Source: Diospyros lotus
Lineage: Eukaryota > Streptophyta > Magnoliopsida > Ericales > Ebenaceae
Assembly (NCBI RefSeq): GCF_014633365.1
Contig: NC_068349.1
Location: 30,766,753 to 30,830,752 of the forward strand
Direction of reading: 5' to 3'
DNA length: 64,000 nt
How positions within the stretch are numbered: position 1 is the first letter of the stretch; each line of letters begins with the position of its first letter. The position numbers and the translations under genes were made by a program. Shown in pieces: positions 20,873-32,400 of this stretch. The notes under the pieces are model-generated. The model did no database searches. It was not told where the DNA came from and saw nothing but the letters and a program-made list of their open reading frames with translations.

Positions 20873-22091
20873 TGTAACACCCTAAGAAATTCTCCTCGAT
20901 TGTTATTTAACACATAAGTGGAAAAATAAACACAAGGACACCCTCTCAGCGCCAACAAACACACATCAAAGCTTTAGATAATTAAGTCAAATCAATCACA
21001 ACATCTGGCACTTTGCCTAAAACTCGTCCCCAAAGATATTTTTGGTCAGGATCACCCTGTACACATAACCTCCTAGAATCGACACGTCACAAGTCTATCC
21101 TCAACGTCAGCTTCCACACCTAAAATGATGTTAAAACAAGGTGAGTCATAAGGCTCATCAAGTATATCTGAAATAAAAGGGGCATCAGAGGAAATTGAGG
21201 TGAGACAGAATTATAGTCCCCGTTACAAGAGAGATAACCATACTATGATTCACTGCCCTATATACTCATGTTACACTTTACGACACCATGTGTCTATGCA
21301 TACTATATATGACCATGTCCCACTATACCACATTATGGCCCGTGCATGTCTCAAAACACATAATACACAATGCAAAGCGTTCCACATTTGGAATTGATGC
21401 TATGTTATAGACCTACTAGACACACAACTACGCATACCATGTGCACTTATGAGCACTCTACTGGACAAATGTTTATATAGAGATATGTCATGACATAGTC
21501 ACGTGTTCACGCACCACATGCTATATGTATAGAAATGCCAGAACACAATCCTTTTAATCACTTGCTCACACATAACATGCATCAATGTGAATTTCATATT
21601 CCAAATTCATACATAAAGATGTCATATCAACTCAGTGGACTAACATCCACCTTAATCCTAGCTTTAACCCAGGTAAATTTGATGAGCCGTAGCTCCCTTG
21701 GTTACCCACTGAGTATCCCTTATCCTAGCTCCCACTTAGGTGAGTCTAGCGAGCCATAACTCTCTCTGTTATCCATCAAATCTATAAAAAGCTAGATATC
21801 CTCGTGTTGCGGTCACACCACCGCGCAACAATAATAAGTACACTAGCGCTAGTGTCAATATATCATGCACATGCCACAGATATGTGATCACATTGTGTCG
21901 TTTCAACTAAACATGTTCCCCGTTTACATTGCATTCCATGAATTATACTTCATGTCATAGTTTACTTCATGCATGATTATTGCTTATGATCATGAGATGC
22001 AAGTGGCCATTAGGCTCATACGTGTCAATATGCTCAACAGTGAGATACTTAATACCCTATCTCACGGTATTCATTGACCACACACTGCCTT
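20873..22091. mobile_element. Ty3-gypsy LTR fragment, type B
   Basis: It begins TGTAACACCCTAAG. Inside, ATGATGTTAAAACAAGGTGAG followed by ATAAGGCTCATCAAGTATA corresponds to the ATGACATGAGAGTA..AGGTGAGCCAC.AGGCT stretch seen twice at 51560-51610 and 52360-52420. These are therefore related LTRs. The end is cut by the next LTR at 22092. Confidence 0.5.
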
Positions 22092-23060
22092 TGTAACACC
22101 TCACTTTCTCGGACGTGTTATAAATTGGGACAATTCTGGGATAATATTTTTTTTTTCTTTCAAACTAATGTTAAACCATATCATTCCTCATATTCATCCC
22201 AAAATTTTCATACATTTATCTCGAATGAGAACATTATAAACATCAATTGCGAAAGCTAGAATCGAACCTTCACTTTAACATCAAATCATAGTGGTACACA
22301 TGACCGTTTCTTGAACTTAATCCTCAATATAAGGTTATTCATCAATGGAACATAAGTTATCAATTAATATTAACCCTAAATAGGGTTTTACATCACCATT
22401 CCTCAAAACGTTCAGAATTCAAAGTAACAAAACTTAAATACATGGGCTACATAATGTACATTCAATTCACATTCATTTCATCATGCACTTTGCTAAGTGC
22501 TATTTCATGCCTCATTCATCCTCGATTCTAGTACAATTTCCATCTGGAACGTTTGAATATTTTAGGGACAAAACCCAAGTTAGATGATGAATCATCTAAA
22601 TAAGGGTACAATAAACATAATTTCATGCATGGATCCAATATACAAAATGTCATCATTTCTTTCTAGTTTGAGTCGACTACACCCAATTGTTGCTCTCCAT
22701 TTTTACAGCTTCCTTTCCAAGTCGAGGTGTATGGGTACACCCTTGATAGAGTAGCGGTGCTAGTCCATAATCTCAAACCCTGTGCAATGCATGACCAATA
22801 ATATCATTGTGAATGTATGCACATTTCATCATAGCATGTAATTGCAATCTACATGACATATTCACATCAAGACATGATAACATGATAAAATCATTTACAT
22901 AAACTTAGGTTTTGGGTCGAATCACTTACAAACCAAACCTTTTATCATAAAACTAAATCCAGTTGAGTAGTACCATTTACCTCGAACGTATCTCATAACA
23001 TCTTGATTCAAAATAAGCTGTTGTAGAGAATGCTTATAATTATTCTCCTCTCGTCGACAA
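22092..23060. mobile_element. Ty3-gypsy LTR fragment, type A
   Basis: It starts TGTAACACCTCACTTT and aligns with the solo LTR at 24973. Both share an ATATTTTTTTTT run near base 60, and the GTTTGAATATT..AGGGACAAA and GAATCATCTAA.T landmarks (22549-22600 and 25341-25400). The right part is missing. Confidence 0.6.
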
Positions 23061-23620
23061 TTTAAGCAAGTCACCAACTCCTGCTTCATCTACTTATAAA
23101 CCAGAAGGCACCCCTCTGCTTTTAAAGCACAATCATGCTTGGGGAAAGGCATATCTGAGGAAACTAACAAGCCCAAGGTATCGCCCCTTGGGTTCATAAG
23201 ACTCTCTTGCAGAGATACCTCCAAGGGGACTTTACCAGAGAAAGACGTCGCTTTAATTCCAAACTTCGGGGTGGCCCTTTTCTGCGAAAGCATGCAACGC
23301 TTGGGGAAATGGCCTTTATTGTCAAGTTCAAGCTTAGGAAGTCGCATACCCCCAAGCTTGGTCTTCAAAGAGTGCAATTGGCGGCACATTCCCCTGACCT
23401 TCCCACTTTCCTTGAGCGGTTCCTTTCCTTGAAGAACACACATGACATAGGGTGGGGAGGTACGTTTTTCCCTCTAGGGTCAGCGTAATAGTGGGAGAAA
23501 AGCCTTGGAAGGCTTATAATAGATGGAAAAAAGCCTCATGGAACTCCTCATTTGTTCCTAGGAGGATTCAAAAACTGAGCCATGGGGAGACACTACATGC
23601 TAAGGCATGAGCATCGCTGA
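23061..23620. other. GC-richer transposon-like DNA, unassigned
   Basis: Open frames of about 95-117 codons overlap on both strands at 23090-23490 and look mutually derived. None has a domain I recognise. The Cassandra TRIM is inserted at its right edge, and the sequence resumes at 24292. Confidence 0.3.
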
Positions 23621-23848
23621 TGTAATACCCCGAAAGGACTATAGAGAAGCGAGTATATATATCGAGGATAGTAAGGAAGGAAACAATACAAGTTGGATAC
23701 CTTTTGGGATGAATGTGGATAAAGAACTCTTAGATTAAGCGTGCTTGAGCTAGGGTAGCTTAAGGATGGGTGACCCCTGGGAAGTTTGCGTAGGCCTATC
23801 AGGGTAAGTTGATCCGGTTCTTCCTATTGTTCAATGCGGGATGTTACA
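23621..23848 (+). repeat. 5' LTR of Cassandra
   Basis: TGTAATACCCCG...GGGATGTTACA. The ends TGTAA/TTACA are inverted. It contains the better-preserved 5S-like region. Confidence 0.92.
23723..23791 (+). promoter_or_regulatory. 5S rRNA-like internal promoter in Cassandra 5' LTR
   Basis: AGAACTC, then TTAAGCGTGCTTGAGC (A-box region; plant 5S has TTAAGCGTGCTTGGGC), a GGTAG intermediate element and AGGATGGGTGACCCCTGGGA (C-box; plant 5S GGATGGGTGACC.CCTGGGAAG). All three pol III control blocks of 5S are recognisable in order and spacing. The first half of 5S rRNA is absent, so this is not a functional 5S gene, but TFIIIA/pol III binding is conceivable. Confidence 0.88.
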
Positions 23849-23850
23849 GG

Positions 23851-23862
23851 TGGTATCAGATC
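23851..23862 (+). promoter_or_regulatory. primer-binding site of Cassandra
   Basis: TGGTATCAGATC, two bases after the LTR. It matches the tRNA-Met site with G-to-T near its end. Confidence 0.88.
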
Positions 23863-24023
23863 CGACCCTTGGAGAAGGGGGTCCGATAAGGGCGGGGAGT
23901 GGCGCCGGGGTGAGAGAGCCTAAATAAGAAGCTACTTCTGGCAAGCTTCTAGGATGGCAGCCCCCCAAAAGGGAGAAGATCTGGGACTAGTTGTAAGGTC
24001 ACATGATGAGGACGTCATGTGCT

Positions 24024-24043
24024 TAAGGGGGGAGGGGGGAGAA
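24024..24043 (+). promoter_or_regulatory. polypurine tract of Cassandra
   Basis: AAGGGGGGAGGGGGGAGAA directly before the 3' LTR. Confidence 0.88.
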
Positions 24044-24286
24044 TGTAATACCTTGAAGAACCTAAGGTCAGGTCCAAGAAGGGACTCTAGAGAAGCAAGT
24101 ATATATATCGATGATAGTAAGAAAGGAAACAACACCAGCTGGATACTTTTTAGGTTAAATGTGGATAAAGAACTTCCGGGTTAAGCGTGCTTGAACTAGG
24201 GTTTAGGGTGACCCTTGGGAAGTTCGCATAGGCCTATCAGGGTAAGTTGTTCAGACCCTTCCTATTGCTTGATGTAGGATGTTACA
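24044..24286 (+). repeat. 3' LTR of Cassandra
   Basis: TGTAATACCTTG...GGATGTTACA. Aligns with 23621-23848. Confidence 0.92.
24169..24229 (+). promoter_or_regulatory. 5S rRNA-like region in Cassandra 3' LTR (damaged C-box)
   Basis: The A-box block TTAAGCGTGCTTGAAC is kept. Between it and GGTGACCCTTGGGAAG about 8 bases are missing compared with LTR 1, removing the intermediate element and the GGAT of the C-box. Promoter function is likely lost here. Confidence 0.85.
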
Positions 24287-24449
24287 GCTGAGGATTGCCA
24301 AATCGAAGAAGTGTGTTTATACAAGCGATAACTTTTCGTCCATTTTCCACGGATAACGTTAAATTGTTGTTGGCAAATTACAACAATTAAATTTATTTGT
24401 CTTAGGAACATCCAAAGCAGAGCCCCTTGGGGGAACTGAGAAAACTATT

Positions 24450-24470
24450 GGGGGGGGGGGGGGGAGGGGG
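24450..24470. repeat. poly-G tract
   Basis: G15-A-G5. Such a run can form quadruplex structures and is a common site of assembly or sequencing error. Confidence 0.9.
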
Positions 24471-24557
24471 TTAACAGAGACTGGGGCCTAAATTGTGGCC
24501 TAGGAGGACTGAGGCTTTGGGGCCCTTGAAGGGTCTTCGGGGGATATTGCCCCTAGG

Positions 24558-24649
24558 GGGTTTTCAAGGAACTGTCTTAAGGGTCATTGGGGAACAGTCT
24601 CGAGGGTCTTTAAGGAAAAATCTTGAGGGTCTTCGGGGAACAGTCTTCT
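24558..24649. repeat. 23-bp minisatellite x 4
   Basis: Units start at about 24558, 24581, 24604 and 24627 with consensus GGGTC(A/T)T..GGGAACAGTCTT. Several copies carry substitutions. Confidence 0.8.
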
Positions 24650-24972
24650 AGGTATATTTGTGGTACAGAGACAATTAAAAGGCACGCGAGAATCTTCCTC
24701 ACGTGAGCCCTCCGATGCCTAAGTCAAACTCTGAGATGTTTGAAGATGTAATGTAGATGTATGTGGTTGTATATGCACGTATGTGGAATGTCCAGTATGT
24801 CTAGTGTAGGTCTTCCGAGGAGGGGGGTAAGTTCCTGATGGGTAGTGTAAAGTCTAGAATCTTAAGTCTTTTGCACTACAGTCTCAAAGAGGTTCCATTA
24901 AAAAGGTCATTTTGCCATGGAATATACATGTATTTGTGGACACTTGGTGGGGTTTACAGACAAGAGTCTTCC

Positions 24973-27823
24973 TGTAGCACCCTAAATTTCCCAGGCGTTA
25001 AATGACTTAGGATTTTGAGAATATTTTTTTTTCAACATAATACATCCAATCCAACACATATAAATCAATTCCCAACAATCCCCTTGTACCTTTTCAGCAT
25101 ACCAAACTAAGAATTAATAAGCTAAGAAAAGTATTAACATCACATACGCGAAAACTAGATTGATACCTCAAATAGTATACAACTGAAACCACTTTATTCA
25201 TAACATGAAAACTGCCCATCGTTTAACATGACATCATTAAAACAAAATATATCATAAACCAAAAGACATGATATGAACCATCTACAAATAGCCATTACTT
25301 CTCGGCAATTCCTTTTCCTTTGGTGCAACTGCCTTCATCTAGAACTTTTGAATATTCCAGGGACAAAGTCTAAATAAAATGTTGAATCATCTAAGTGAGA
25401 GTTCAAAAAAATTTCATGAATGTATGCAAGACATGAAACAAAATTGACATATCCCCGACATGTTCCAGCCCAAGAGAATCTTATACAGCACTTAACCTTA
25501 ATCGGGGAAAATCCAATATCTCTAAAGACAACACAACCACATCAACACATTGGCACAACATAGTCCTAGCTTAAGAGGGTAACATCAACGACTCTACCTG
25601 ACACAATGGAAAACCATCGTTACTACTTCTGACACAGAATGGTTAACTTCAATTCAGGAACCCGGAGACTCATCCCACAATCATGTCAGGGATTACGTTT
25701 CCACTCAAAAGCATATCGGATCATGTCAACACAAACCCTGGTCACAAGAGGATTAACACCAACCTTGGGAATTTACGTCCACCTCAAAAACAATGCTATT
25801 GCTCAAAAGAACCTAGGGTGGTGTCCACTCGTAGCCCTACCACTTAGGTCTATCAGGGGTGGTGTCCACTCATAGCCTTACCACTTGTGGACCGTCCAGG
25901 GTGGTGTCCACTCTCAACCCCTACCACAACTGGGCATTAATCCTTGACACACTTCCCTAGTGCTATCACTCAAGTGCCACATCCCATATAAACAACCAGT
26001 CACTCTAGTGTAACTTTCTTGGCAAACCAGCCCAGCACGGAACCCTAGGCAGTCATCCCGACAAGCACACACGACACGAGATACCCCTATACGTTGTTTC
26101 GACAAATACCCTTAGGGAATTACGGCTACATTGTTTGAGTAACATCCCAAGTTGACATCCCACAGGGACAACCGGAAAACATGTCAATGCCATATGCCAT
26201 GGTTCGATGCATCATATAAAATAATAATTCAATATACAAAATTTATCGCACAAAATTCAATGCACATGTATAAAATATTTTGGGATAAATATCTCACATG
26301 AAACCAACCATCCACATGTTAAACCATTTACATGCAACAAAACCATTTGTATGAAACAAAACAAGTTTGGGGGTCAAAACACCTAAAATAAACCAAGTCC
26401 TAGGATAAAACCACTAATCTTAAACGTAAATCAAAATGCCTCGCTTCTTATGCAAATCCTTAATTTTCGTGCCAAGTCTCAAATAATGGTACTTCACTCA
26501 ATCTCGAGTCTTAACGATCCCTGGACATCATATTTATTCAAAGGAATATAAATATCTATTTTCTCAAATTTTTCATAATTTTCACTTATTTTCTTCCTAT
26601 TTTTCCTTTGATAATTCTAAAATAAATACCTCCTCAAACATTTTTTCAAATTTTTCAACACAATAATTCATAAAATAATTTTCTAAAAATTCTAAAAAAA
26701 AATTCAAAAAATTATCAATGGCTCATGCGCCCTCACGCACTTGGCACGTGTTTTGTGAGTAAAGGATAGCGTGTGTAGCTTACGCGTCGATCATCTTATC
26801 CAGCTTCGGCTGCTGATAATTGCTCCAATGCCCGATTTGATCTCACCCCTTGACATACTCTTCAAGTCGATCTCAATGGTGCCTTTGGATTCTTGAAACA
26901 CTAACCGGAGGTGCCCAAAATCGACAAAATGTAGACTGGTTCTTGCGAGATTTGCGATTTTTCGGCCACCTCTTGAAACCCCTTAAACCAACATGAAAAC
27001 TCACCAAATTCTCCAAACATACACTCCAAGACACGAGGAACAAAATCCTTCTATCCAATCCCTCAAAAACATGGCCAATTTGATGCTAACTCGAAACCTT
27101 TAGCTCCTATTTATAGCATAACCCGACCATCATTTGGCCAATCAAAGGCCAAGACTTGGCCTTCAAGCTCCCTAGGTCACGTTGAACCTCTCCCAAGCAC
27201 ATCATCGGTTGTCCCATTGCCGGAATCAGTGATGGGAAAGGCGACTACCGACTTTGCAGTGTTAACACTACACTTTGCTAAATTACACTTTGACCCCTCC
27301 TCGATTTCTAATTACATTTTGGCCTTTTCCTTGAAGCCCCTCCATTAAGACCTGCAAGTTCTAGACTCTCCATTTTACCCCCAAAAATTCAGAAAAAATA
27401 TCTTCTTAACCTCCATCGAGTAAAATTAAGAATTTACACTTAGGCTCAATTGTGCGATTTGATCGCTAATTTTATTTCAATCCAAAACCAACTCAGGGTT
27501 GTTCTACTTACAAATCAAAGTCTTCTCAGGGTTCCGTTGACTTTTTAAAAATCTCCTATGACCATTTGATTTTTCAGGTTGAATCATAACTGTGCCAAAA
27601 ACTATTTTCAATATGATTTCTTTCGATACCATAAATATTGTCTCAAATTTTTTGTTAATACCATATCAGTTTCCTTAGATATCTAGGCTTTAGGGCATTC
27701 CCTACAATTGATTCAATCATTGTAAGTGTGAGAAATTACACTATAGCCCTAATCTTATAAAGATTTCACTTACGCCCTAATGAAAATTACACTTAAGTCC
27801 TTTAGAATTTCTCAGGTGTTACA
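24973..27823. mobile_element. solo LTR of a Ty3-gypsy element, 2851 bp
   Basis: It begins TGTAGCACCCTAAATT and ends CTCAGGTGTTACA, so the outer 9 bases are near-inverse (TGTAGCACC/GGTGTTACA). The exact 5-bp target duplication CTTCC lies at 24968-24972 and 27824-27828. It has no gag or pol. The LTR is unusually long, as in some chromovirus and Tat families. Inside are a triplicated GGGTGGTGTCCACTC motif (25817-25912) and a GC-rich CATGCGCCCTCACGC block. A truncated relative lies at 22092. It is inserted in the DNA that resumes at 27829. Confidence 0.93.
25817..25915. repeat. about 43-bp tandem motif in the solo LTR
   Basis: GGTGGTGTCCACTC is repeated at about 25818, 25858 and 25901, each followed by TAGCC/CAACC and CTACCAC. 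It is internal to the LTR and may bind regulatory proteins, but that is only a guess. Confidence 0.75.
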
Positions 27824-27828
27824 CTTCC

Positions 27829-28420
27829 AACTCTCCGGGGAAGATCCATTGGGTAAGGTTGGAAGGCCTAGAGGTATCTTCAAGGTAAAAGTGCCTCGAT
27901 GAGTATCTTTTGGGTGGGTCCGAAGACTCTTTGGAGCCATCGGGTGAGTTGGGCCCGTAAGACTTTAGGTGAGTCTTCGGGCTAGGCATGCTGAGGCTCA
28001 ACTACCTTGGAGTCTAGGGGCTCCGGGGGACTCTTGTCTAGGAGACTTTCCGGGGTTATCTGGGGTTTTAATAAATACTTCTCCAAATTTTGGGATTTTT
28101 GGATTTTCTTAGGGCACCCTATAACACTTGGGAACACTATAAAAGAGGATCTAACTTTGGCCCTTGTAATTGGTGCACCATGGATGTGCAATGGATCATT
28201 GGATTTTACTCAAGCATTCTATGATGACAAGTATAACTGTTAATGCCTTTAATCTTGTTTATGATACTTCTCTATAGCGTTTTCAAGTGTTCTAATTCCT
28301 CTCAAGGGTTTTAGACATTCAAAAGGCTAAAACGCACTTCTCGGATCCCTATTCATTTGGATTAATAAGAACTTCTATTTCTTCTTGCTCTTTTTGCCTT
28401 GAGTTATGCCTCTTGCCTTC
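27829..28420. other. untranslated part of the Tat-like element
   Basis: GC-richer sequence with GGTGAGTCTTCGG-type short repeats near 27910-27980 and a CTATAAAAG box at 28138-28146. Short open frames occur on both strands (for example 28007-28243) without domains. Read on the minus strand it lies downstream of gag, where pol would be expected. Confidence 0.35.
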
Positions 28421-30004
28421 AGGACAATTTGTTTATTCATCCATTTAGGCTTTTGTGTCTACGAATTCTCCCAGTTCCCCATCTCTAATCAAAGCCTTTA
28501 TTTGATTCTTTAACTTACGGCATGTATCTATGAAGTGCCTGTAGGTGTCGTGGAATTAACAGAAAGCATCTATTTTCTTTCCCAAAGGTTTATTCGTCTT
28601 CTTAGGGAATTTAATAAGTTCTAACCCTTTAATGGCTACTAATATAACATATAGAGGCTCTGTATGCGAAGTATAGTTTTTGAATTGGTGTTATGGAGGA
28701 CCATCATTTCTTTCGGCTTTTTCCTTCCTCTAGCTTGTCTTTTTATTGAAGTCTTTTTCTTTTCTCTTCTGATCTCATTCTTCATTTCCTCTTACTATTT
28801 GCAATACTTTAGCCTGTAAAATATACTTGTTGGCTCAAGCATACAACTTTGCCAATGATGCAGGCTAATCCAGAGCTAAGGATTCTTGCAATGGTATGGA
28901 CTTAGTGCCTTAAGCATTGCCATAACTGCCATACTAACATGTAAGTCTCAAATTTCCAAGGTGGAATTTTTTAATTAATCCACATATTGCCTTAATGTTT
29001 CTTTACTTCCTTGTTGGATCATGAATAAATATGTAGAGTCTTTCTTACATTGATTGTTTATAACAAAGGCCTTTATGAACTCTTTTCGTAATTATTTGAA
29101 GGAAGAGATAAACCCTTCGCTGAGACTATTGAACCAAATTTGAGCGTGGTCAGTCAAGATTAATGAGAAGGCTTGGCACATAATGGTGTCTTCCCAGCCA
29201 TGGAGTATCATAATAGATTCGTAGTTTTCTATATGATCACGAGGGCTTATCTTTCTAGACTAAGAATTAACTTGGGGCATTTTAAATTTTGGAGGAAATT
29301 GCTTCTCCATGATTTATGTGGTAAAAGATGTTTTCATTCCGTGCGAGTCTTCTTCTGCCACCACTAACTTCTTTTGCTCCAAGACTTGCTCTATTATTCT
29401 TATCATGTCTTCAATGTTTTAGTTAGTGAGATTGGATTGATTCGGCTAATGCTTAAGGGCTATGCCTGGTGCTGTGCTTCTGATTACTTCGTGATACTTT
29501 TCACCAAGGTGAGGGAGAGTTCTTTTGTTTAGGACAAGTGCTCCTTGAGGTTGACCTAGATGATCTCAGGGGCCTTCATGGTGTGTAATCTCTCGCGGAG
29601 TTTCTCGAAGGGGGTTCTCTTGGAGACTTCTTTCTTGATTCTCTTCTCGTGGGAATCTTGGATGAACGGTCTCCCAAAGACCTTTATTAGTCTCCCCCAG
29701 TCTTCTTTAGTTTCCTTGAGACCTTTTTGTGCCTAGGCTTCATTTTCGTAAGGTTGAGATATATAGTTTTGCAGTATATGGGGTAATGTTATTTGTGGCA
29801 AGGCACTTTGGAGGAGCCTAGCCATCTCTCAGAAGGCTTTTGTACATTCCTCGTGGTGTCGCTTAAGTGCTTCATGGTCACTGAGTGGGACGATTTGAGG
29901 AACTGTCCTAGAGGCCTTAAGGACCTCAGATTGGGAGGGTTGTCGACATCAAGGCCTTCCTCATCATGTTAGTTGCCTACAGCTTGAGATCGTGTTAGAA
30001 CCAT
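28421..30004 (-). pseudogene. Ty3-gypsy Tat-like gag (broken)
   Basis: The minus-strand ATG at 30004 follows the primer site by 27 bases and gives MVLTRSQAVGN before a stop. A retrotransposon gag core is readable near 29000-29250: PRDHIENYESIM, GWEDTIMCQAF, LTDHAQIWFNSL and SKETLRQYVD. These match the Retrotrans_gag pattern of Tat/Athila elements. Nearer 28520 a stretch with H-D-T-Y-R-H-F-I-D-T-C-R-.-L-K resembles the C-terminal zinc-finger vicinity (normally HDTE.C..LK). Stops and frameshifts are scattered throughout. No protease or RT follows downstream. Confidence 0.78.
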
Positions 30005-30030
30005 TGTAGTATTCTTAGGTTTTTGGAGGC

Positions 30031-30048
30031 TTCCCACAGATGGCGCCA
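30031..30048 (-). promoter_or_regulatory. primer-binding site of Tat-like element
   Basis: The minus strand reads TGGCGCCATCTGTGGGAA, matching the TGGCGCC(G/A)TCTGTGGG site of Tat-lineage gypsy elements. It fixes the orientation and places the 5' LTR immediately to the right. Confidence 0.85.
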
Positions 30049-30390
30049 ATTGTTATTGTTGAGATACAATAATAAATTCATTTGACTAGGAACATCATCA
30101 TCAAGCTGTCTAAGCCTACAAGAGAAGGAATAGTCAGAGGTCACAAGGAAGTCCCTGTGTAAACACTTTGATTCTTAAATCATATATTGAAGATGCTGAA
30201 GACTTGAATGGTCAATTCACACCAGTATGAGAGATGTACCTTTTCTAGAATAAGAGTTTGTTTATTTATAGAGGGGTATGGAGTAATCCTATGTCCTCCA
30301 AGATTAGGATTCCTATAGATGAAGTTTATCCTTTACAGATGATGTTTATCCTTTCAGAGGGATTTTGGATGTTGAAGTTATTTAGTTTGT
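30049..30390 (-). repeat. 5' LTR of Tat-like element (end approximate)
   Basis: It lies directly upstream (minus strand) of the primer site. A minus-strand TATA box CTCTATAAATAAAC is at about 30262-30275. The far boundary could not be fixed, since the partner LTR is only weakly visible near 24366. Confidence 0.55.
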
Positions 30391-31540
30391 GCATTGCATG
30401 GTGATGAAAAGAGTGTCGATTCCACGAGAAGTAGATCACAATACCAAAACAATTTTAATTTAGCCTAAGTTGAACTAATTAATTAATCGGATGAATAAAA
30501 ATAAAAATAACTGAAAAACTAAATTCTTCGTGAGAAAAATTAATTAATGATTGCATTAGGGTTTAGATTTCATTTAATCTGGGTTATGTAATTATTTATT
30601 CAATTCCAATTCAAAACCAAAAATACCTTTACAGTATTTTATAATTATTTGTATATGATGGTAGATTTCCCTCAATTAATTAATAAGCTTTCTCAAGTCA
30701 TATTAATCCTTTATTACTTCAATTTCACTGTTAGATTTTTGAGCAGATATCAACGAAATAAATAAGTATTAAGTTCTTTAAAAATCTCTAATCTCGGAAA
30801 GAGATTTGACTTACTAAGCTTCCTCAATTCCCACACATGAGCTAATCATCTTTCGATCTCATTGTCTAGCATGTGATTTATATTGCCTATGAATTTAATT
30901 TATAACAATCCTTTAGTCAGTTATGCATAAATCATTAAATCATTAAAATATGGCCAATCTTTTAAAGCATTAAACATAACAATATAAATTCTTCACGCAA
31001 ATAATAATCGGGTTTTGAATCGAACCAAACAAATACTCACATAATTCCAGAATTAAAATCCATCCAAACCATAACTAAAATAATTTAGCTAGATATTATT
31101 AAAATAAAAATAAAACAGAAAATTTAATGGAGAAAATAGTGATTCCTGTCCAGATTTAAAATAAATCTGGATTGCAACGGATTTGGGTCGTGCTGGTTAC
31201 TTGCTGCTGTTGCGTGCTCGTGCTCCTTTCGCGTGCATCTCTTCTCTTCAATTCCTTCGTCCTTTCTGTGCGCTCAATTCCTTCGTCCTTCCTGTGCATT
31301 GTCTCTGGATCTTCCAATCTCACTAGCCTTCCAATCCCTTCACTATGCGCCGTCTAGAGCCCCCAATCTCTTTTCTGTGCGTCTTTAGCCCTCCAATTCC
31401 CTCTTCCAATCCTTTATATATTATAATATATATATCTATATAATAAAACATAACTGTTTTTGAAAATGTCTCAAAATGTCTTTTGATTCTATGGCTGAGA
31501 TGAATTTCAGTATAAATGAATGGTTGAGATCAATTTTCAC
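30391..31540. other. AT-rich repeat debris, no gene
   Basis: A GTGTCGATTCCACGAG run near 30413 resembles the 'gtgtcgaacccacaggga' block found at the ends of some plant LTR elements. The rest is AT-rich. A 61-codon frame at 31172-31357 is low complexity. Confidence 0.3.
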
Positions 31541-32400
31541 GTTTTAATTTCCCGCTCTGTCTACCCTCTGCCTGCGTTCTTTCTCTCTCTCTCTCCCCCA
31601 TAGCCGCCCCCCCCCTCTCTCTCTCTCTCTCTTTCTCCCCCATAACCGCCCAAACTTCTCTCTATCCCTCTTTCTCTCTCTCTCACTCACCCGTTCGCAC
31701 CACCGTCGTCGTCGTCGCCCCCCTCGCATCGTCATCGTCCCTCCCTCCACCGCTCGCACAGCTATCACCTCCACCACCAGCCACAGACCACACGGTTGCC
31801 CCCCCCCACCCCCGTCATCGCCCCGATCCGCCAGCATCCTCGACTCGCGAGGTTCAGCCATGGCTGTCCTCTTCCTCTATTTTTCTGCATAAAATATATA
31901 TGTGTTTGTGCATATATATAGATATATATCTGTGTTTGTGTGTATATATGTATGTGTTTTTATTCACCCATTTTCTCTCTCTCTCCCCCATAGCCACCCA
32001 AACTTCACCCGTTCTCTCTCTCTCTCTCACCCTTCATTTTCGAGCAGAGCTAGATTCGGCTACCAGCAGCGGTAGCGGCAGCTCTAGTGATGGCAACGAC
32101 GGCTATGGATCCCTCCTCCAGCATCCAGCGACCGGCCGCTGTCGAGAGCTCGCGCTTCATCATGCTTCCCTCTCCAGGTTTCCATCTATACCTTTCTCCA
32201 GTTTTTGTATATATATTCTGTTTTTAGCTTTGTTTTTTATCTTTGCCAGTGGCTTTGTTTTGCTGCAGCATTTCAAGTCATCTATTGGGGCAACTGGAAG
32301 CTTTTCATGCCTTCTGGACCACCGGCACAACCACGACGAAGAATGGGTTTGTGCCAAAACTTAGCTAAAGGCTCCTATTTGCTCTAAACTGGCCATAAGC
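31541..32400. other. CT-rich microsatellite region, UTR-like
   Basis: Multiple (CT)n blocks at 31578-31600, 31612-31634, 31672-31686, 31975-31988 and 32012-32030, with CCCCCCAC runs. The resulting long frames (arginine-rich on the minus strand, serine/leucine-rich on the plus strand) are compositional. CATTTTCTCTCTCTC/CCATAGCC.CCCAAACTT occurs twice (about 31625 and 31975), suggesting a local duplication. It could be a decayed gene 5' leader. Confidence 0.4.

Larger units (their letters stand above)
23621..24286 (+). mobile_element. Cassandra TRIM retrotransposon, complete (666 bp)
   Basis: Two direct LTRs of 228 and 243 bp enclose about 195 bp with a primer-binding site and a polypurine tract but no ORF. 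This is a terminal-repeat retrotransposon in miniature. The exact 5-bp duplication GCTGA flanks it (23616-23620 and 24287-24291). Both LTRs carry a stretch matching the 3' half of plant 5S rRNA (see separate entries), the defining trait of the Cassandra family. It has no protein and must be mobilised by an autonomous LTR element. LTR 1 lacks about 20 bp near its start relative to LTR 2. Differences between the LTRs show it is not brand new. Confidence 0.93.
24287..24972. other. LTR-element remnant left of the solo LTR
   Basis: It continues the DNA interrupted by Cassandra. Near 24366-24412, TGTTGTTGGCAAATTACAAC and TTAGGAACATC resemble 30050-30095, so this may be the other LTR of the minus-strand Tat-like element. 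The match fades after about 45 bp. No gene. Confidence 0.35.

Noticed and set aside
23723..23791. Functional 5S rRNA gene
   Set aside because: Only the 3' half is present, and the match lies inside LTRs repeated at both ends of a TRIM. No tandem 5S array.
31544..31861. 105-codon arginine-rich minus-strand frame resembling a nuclear protein
   Set aside because: It is the reverse of CT microsatellites and poly-C runs.
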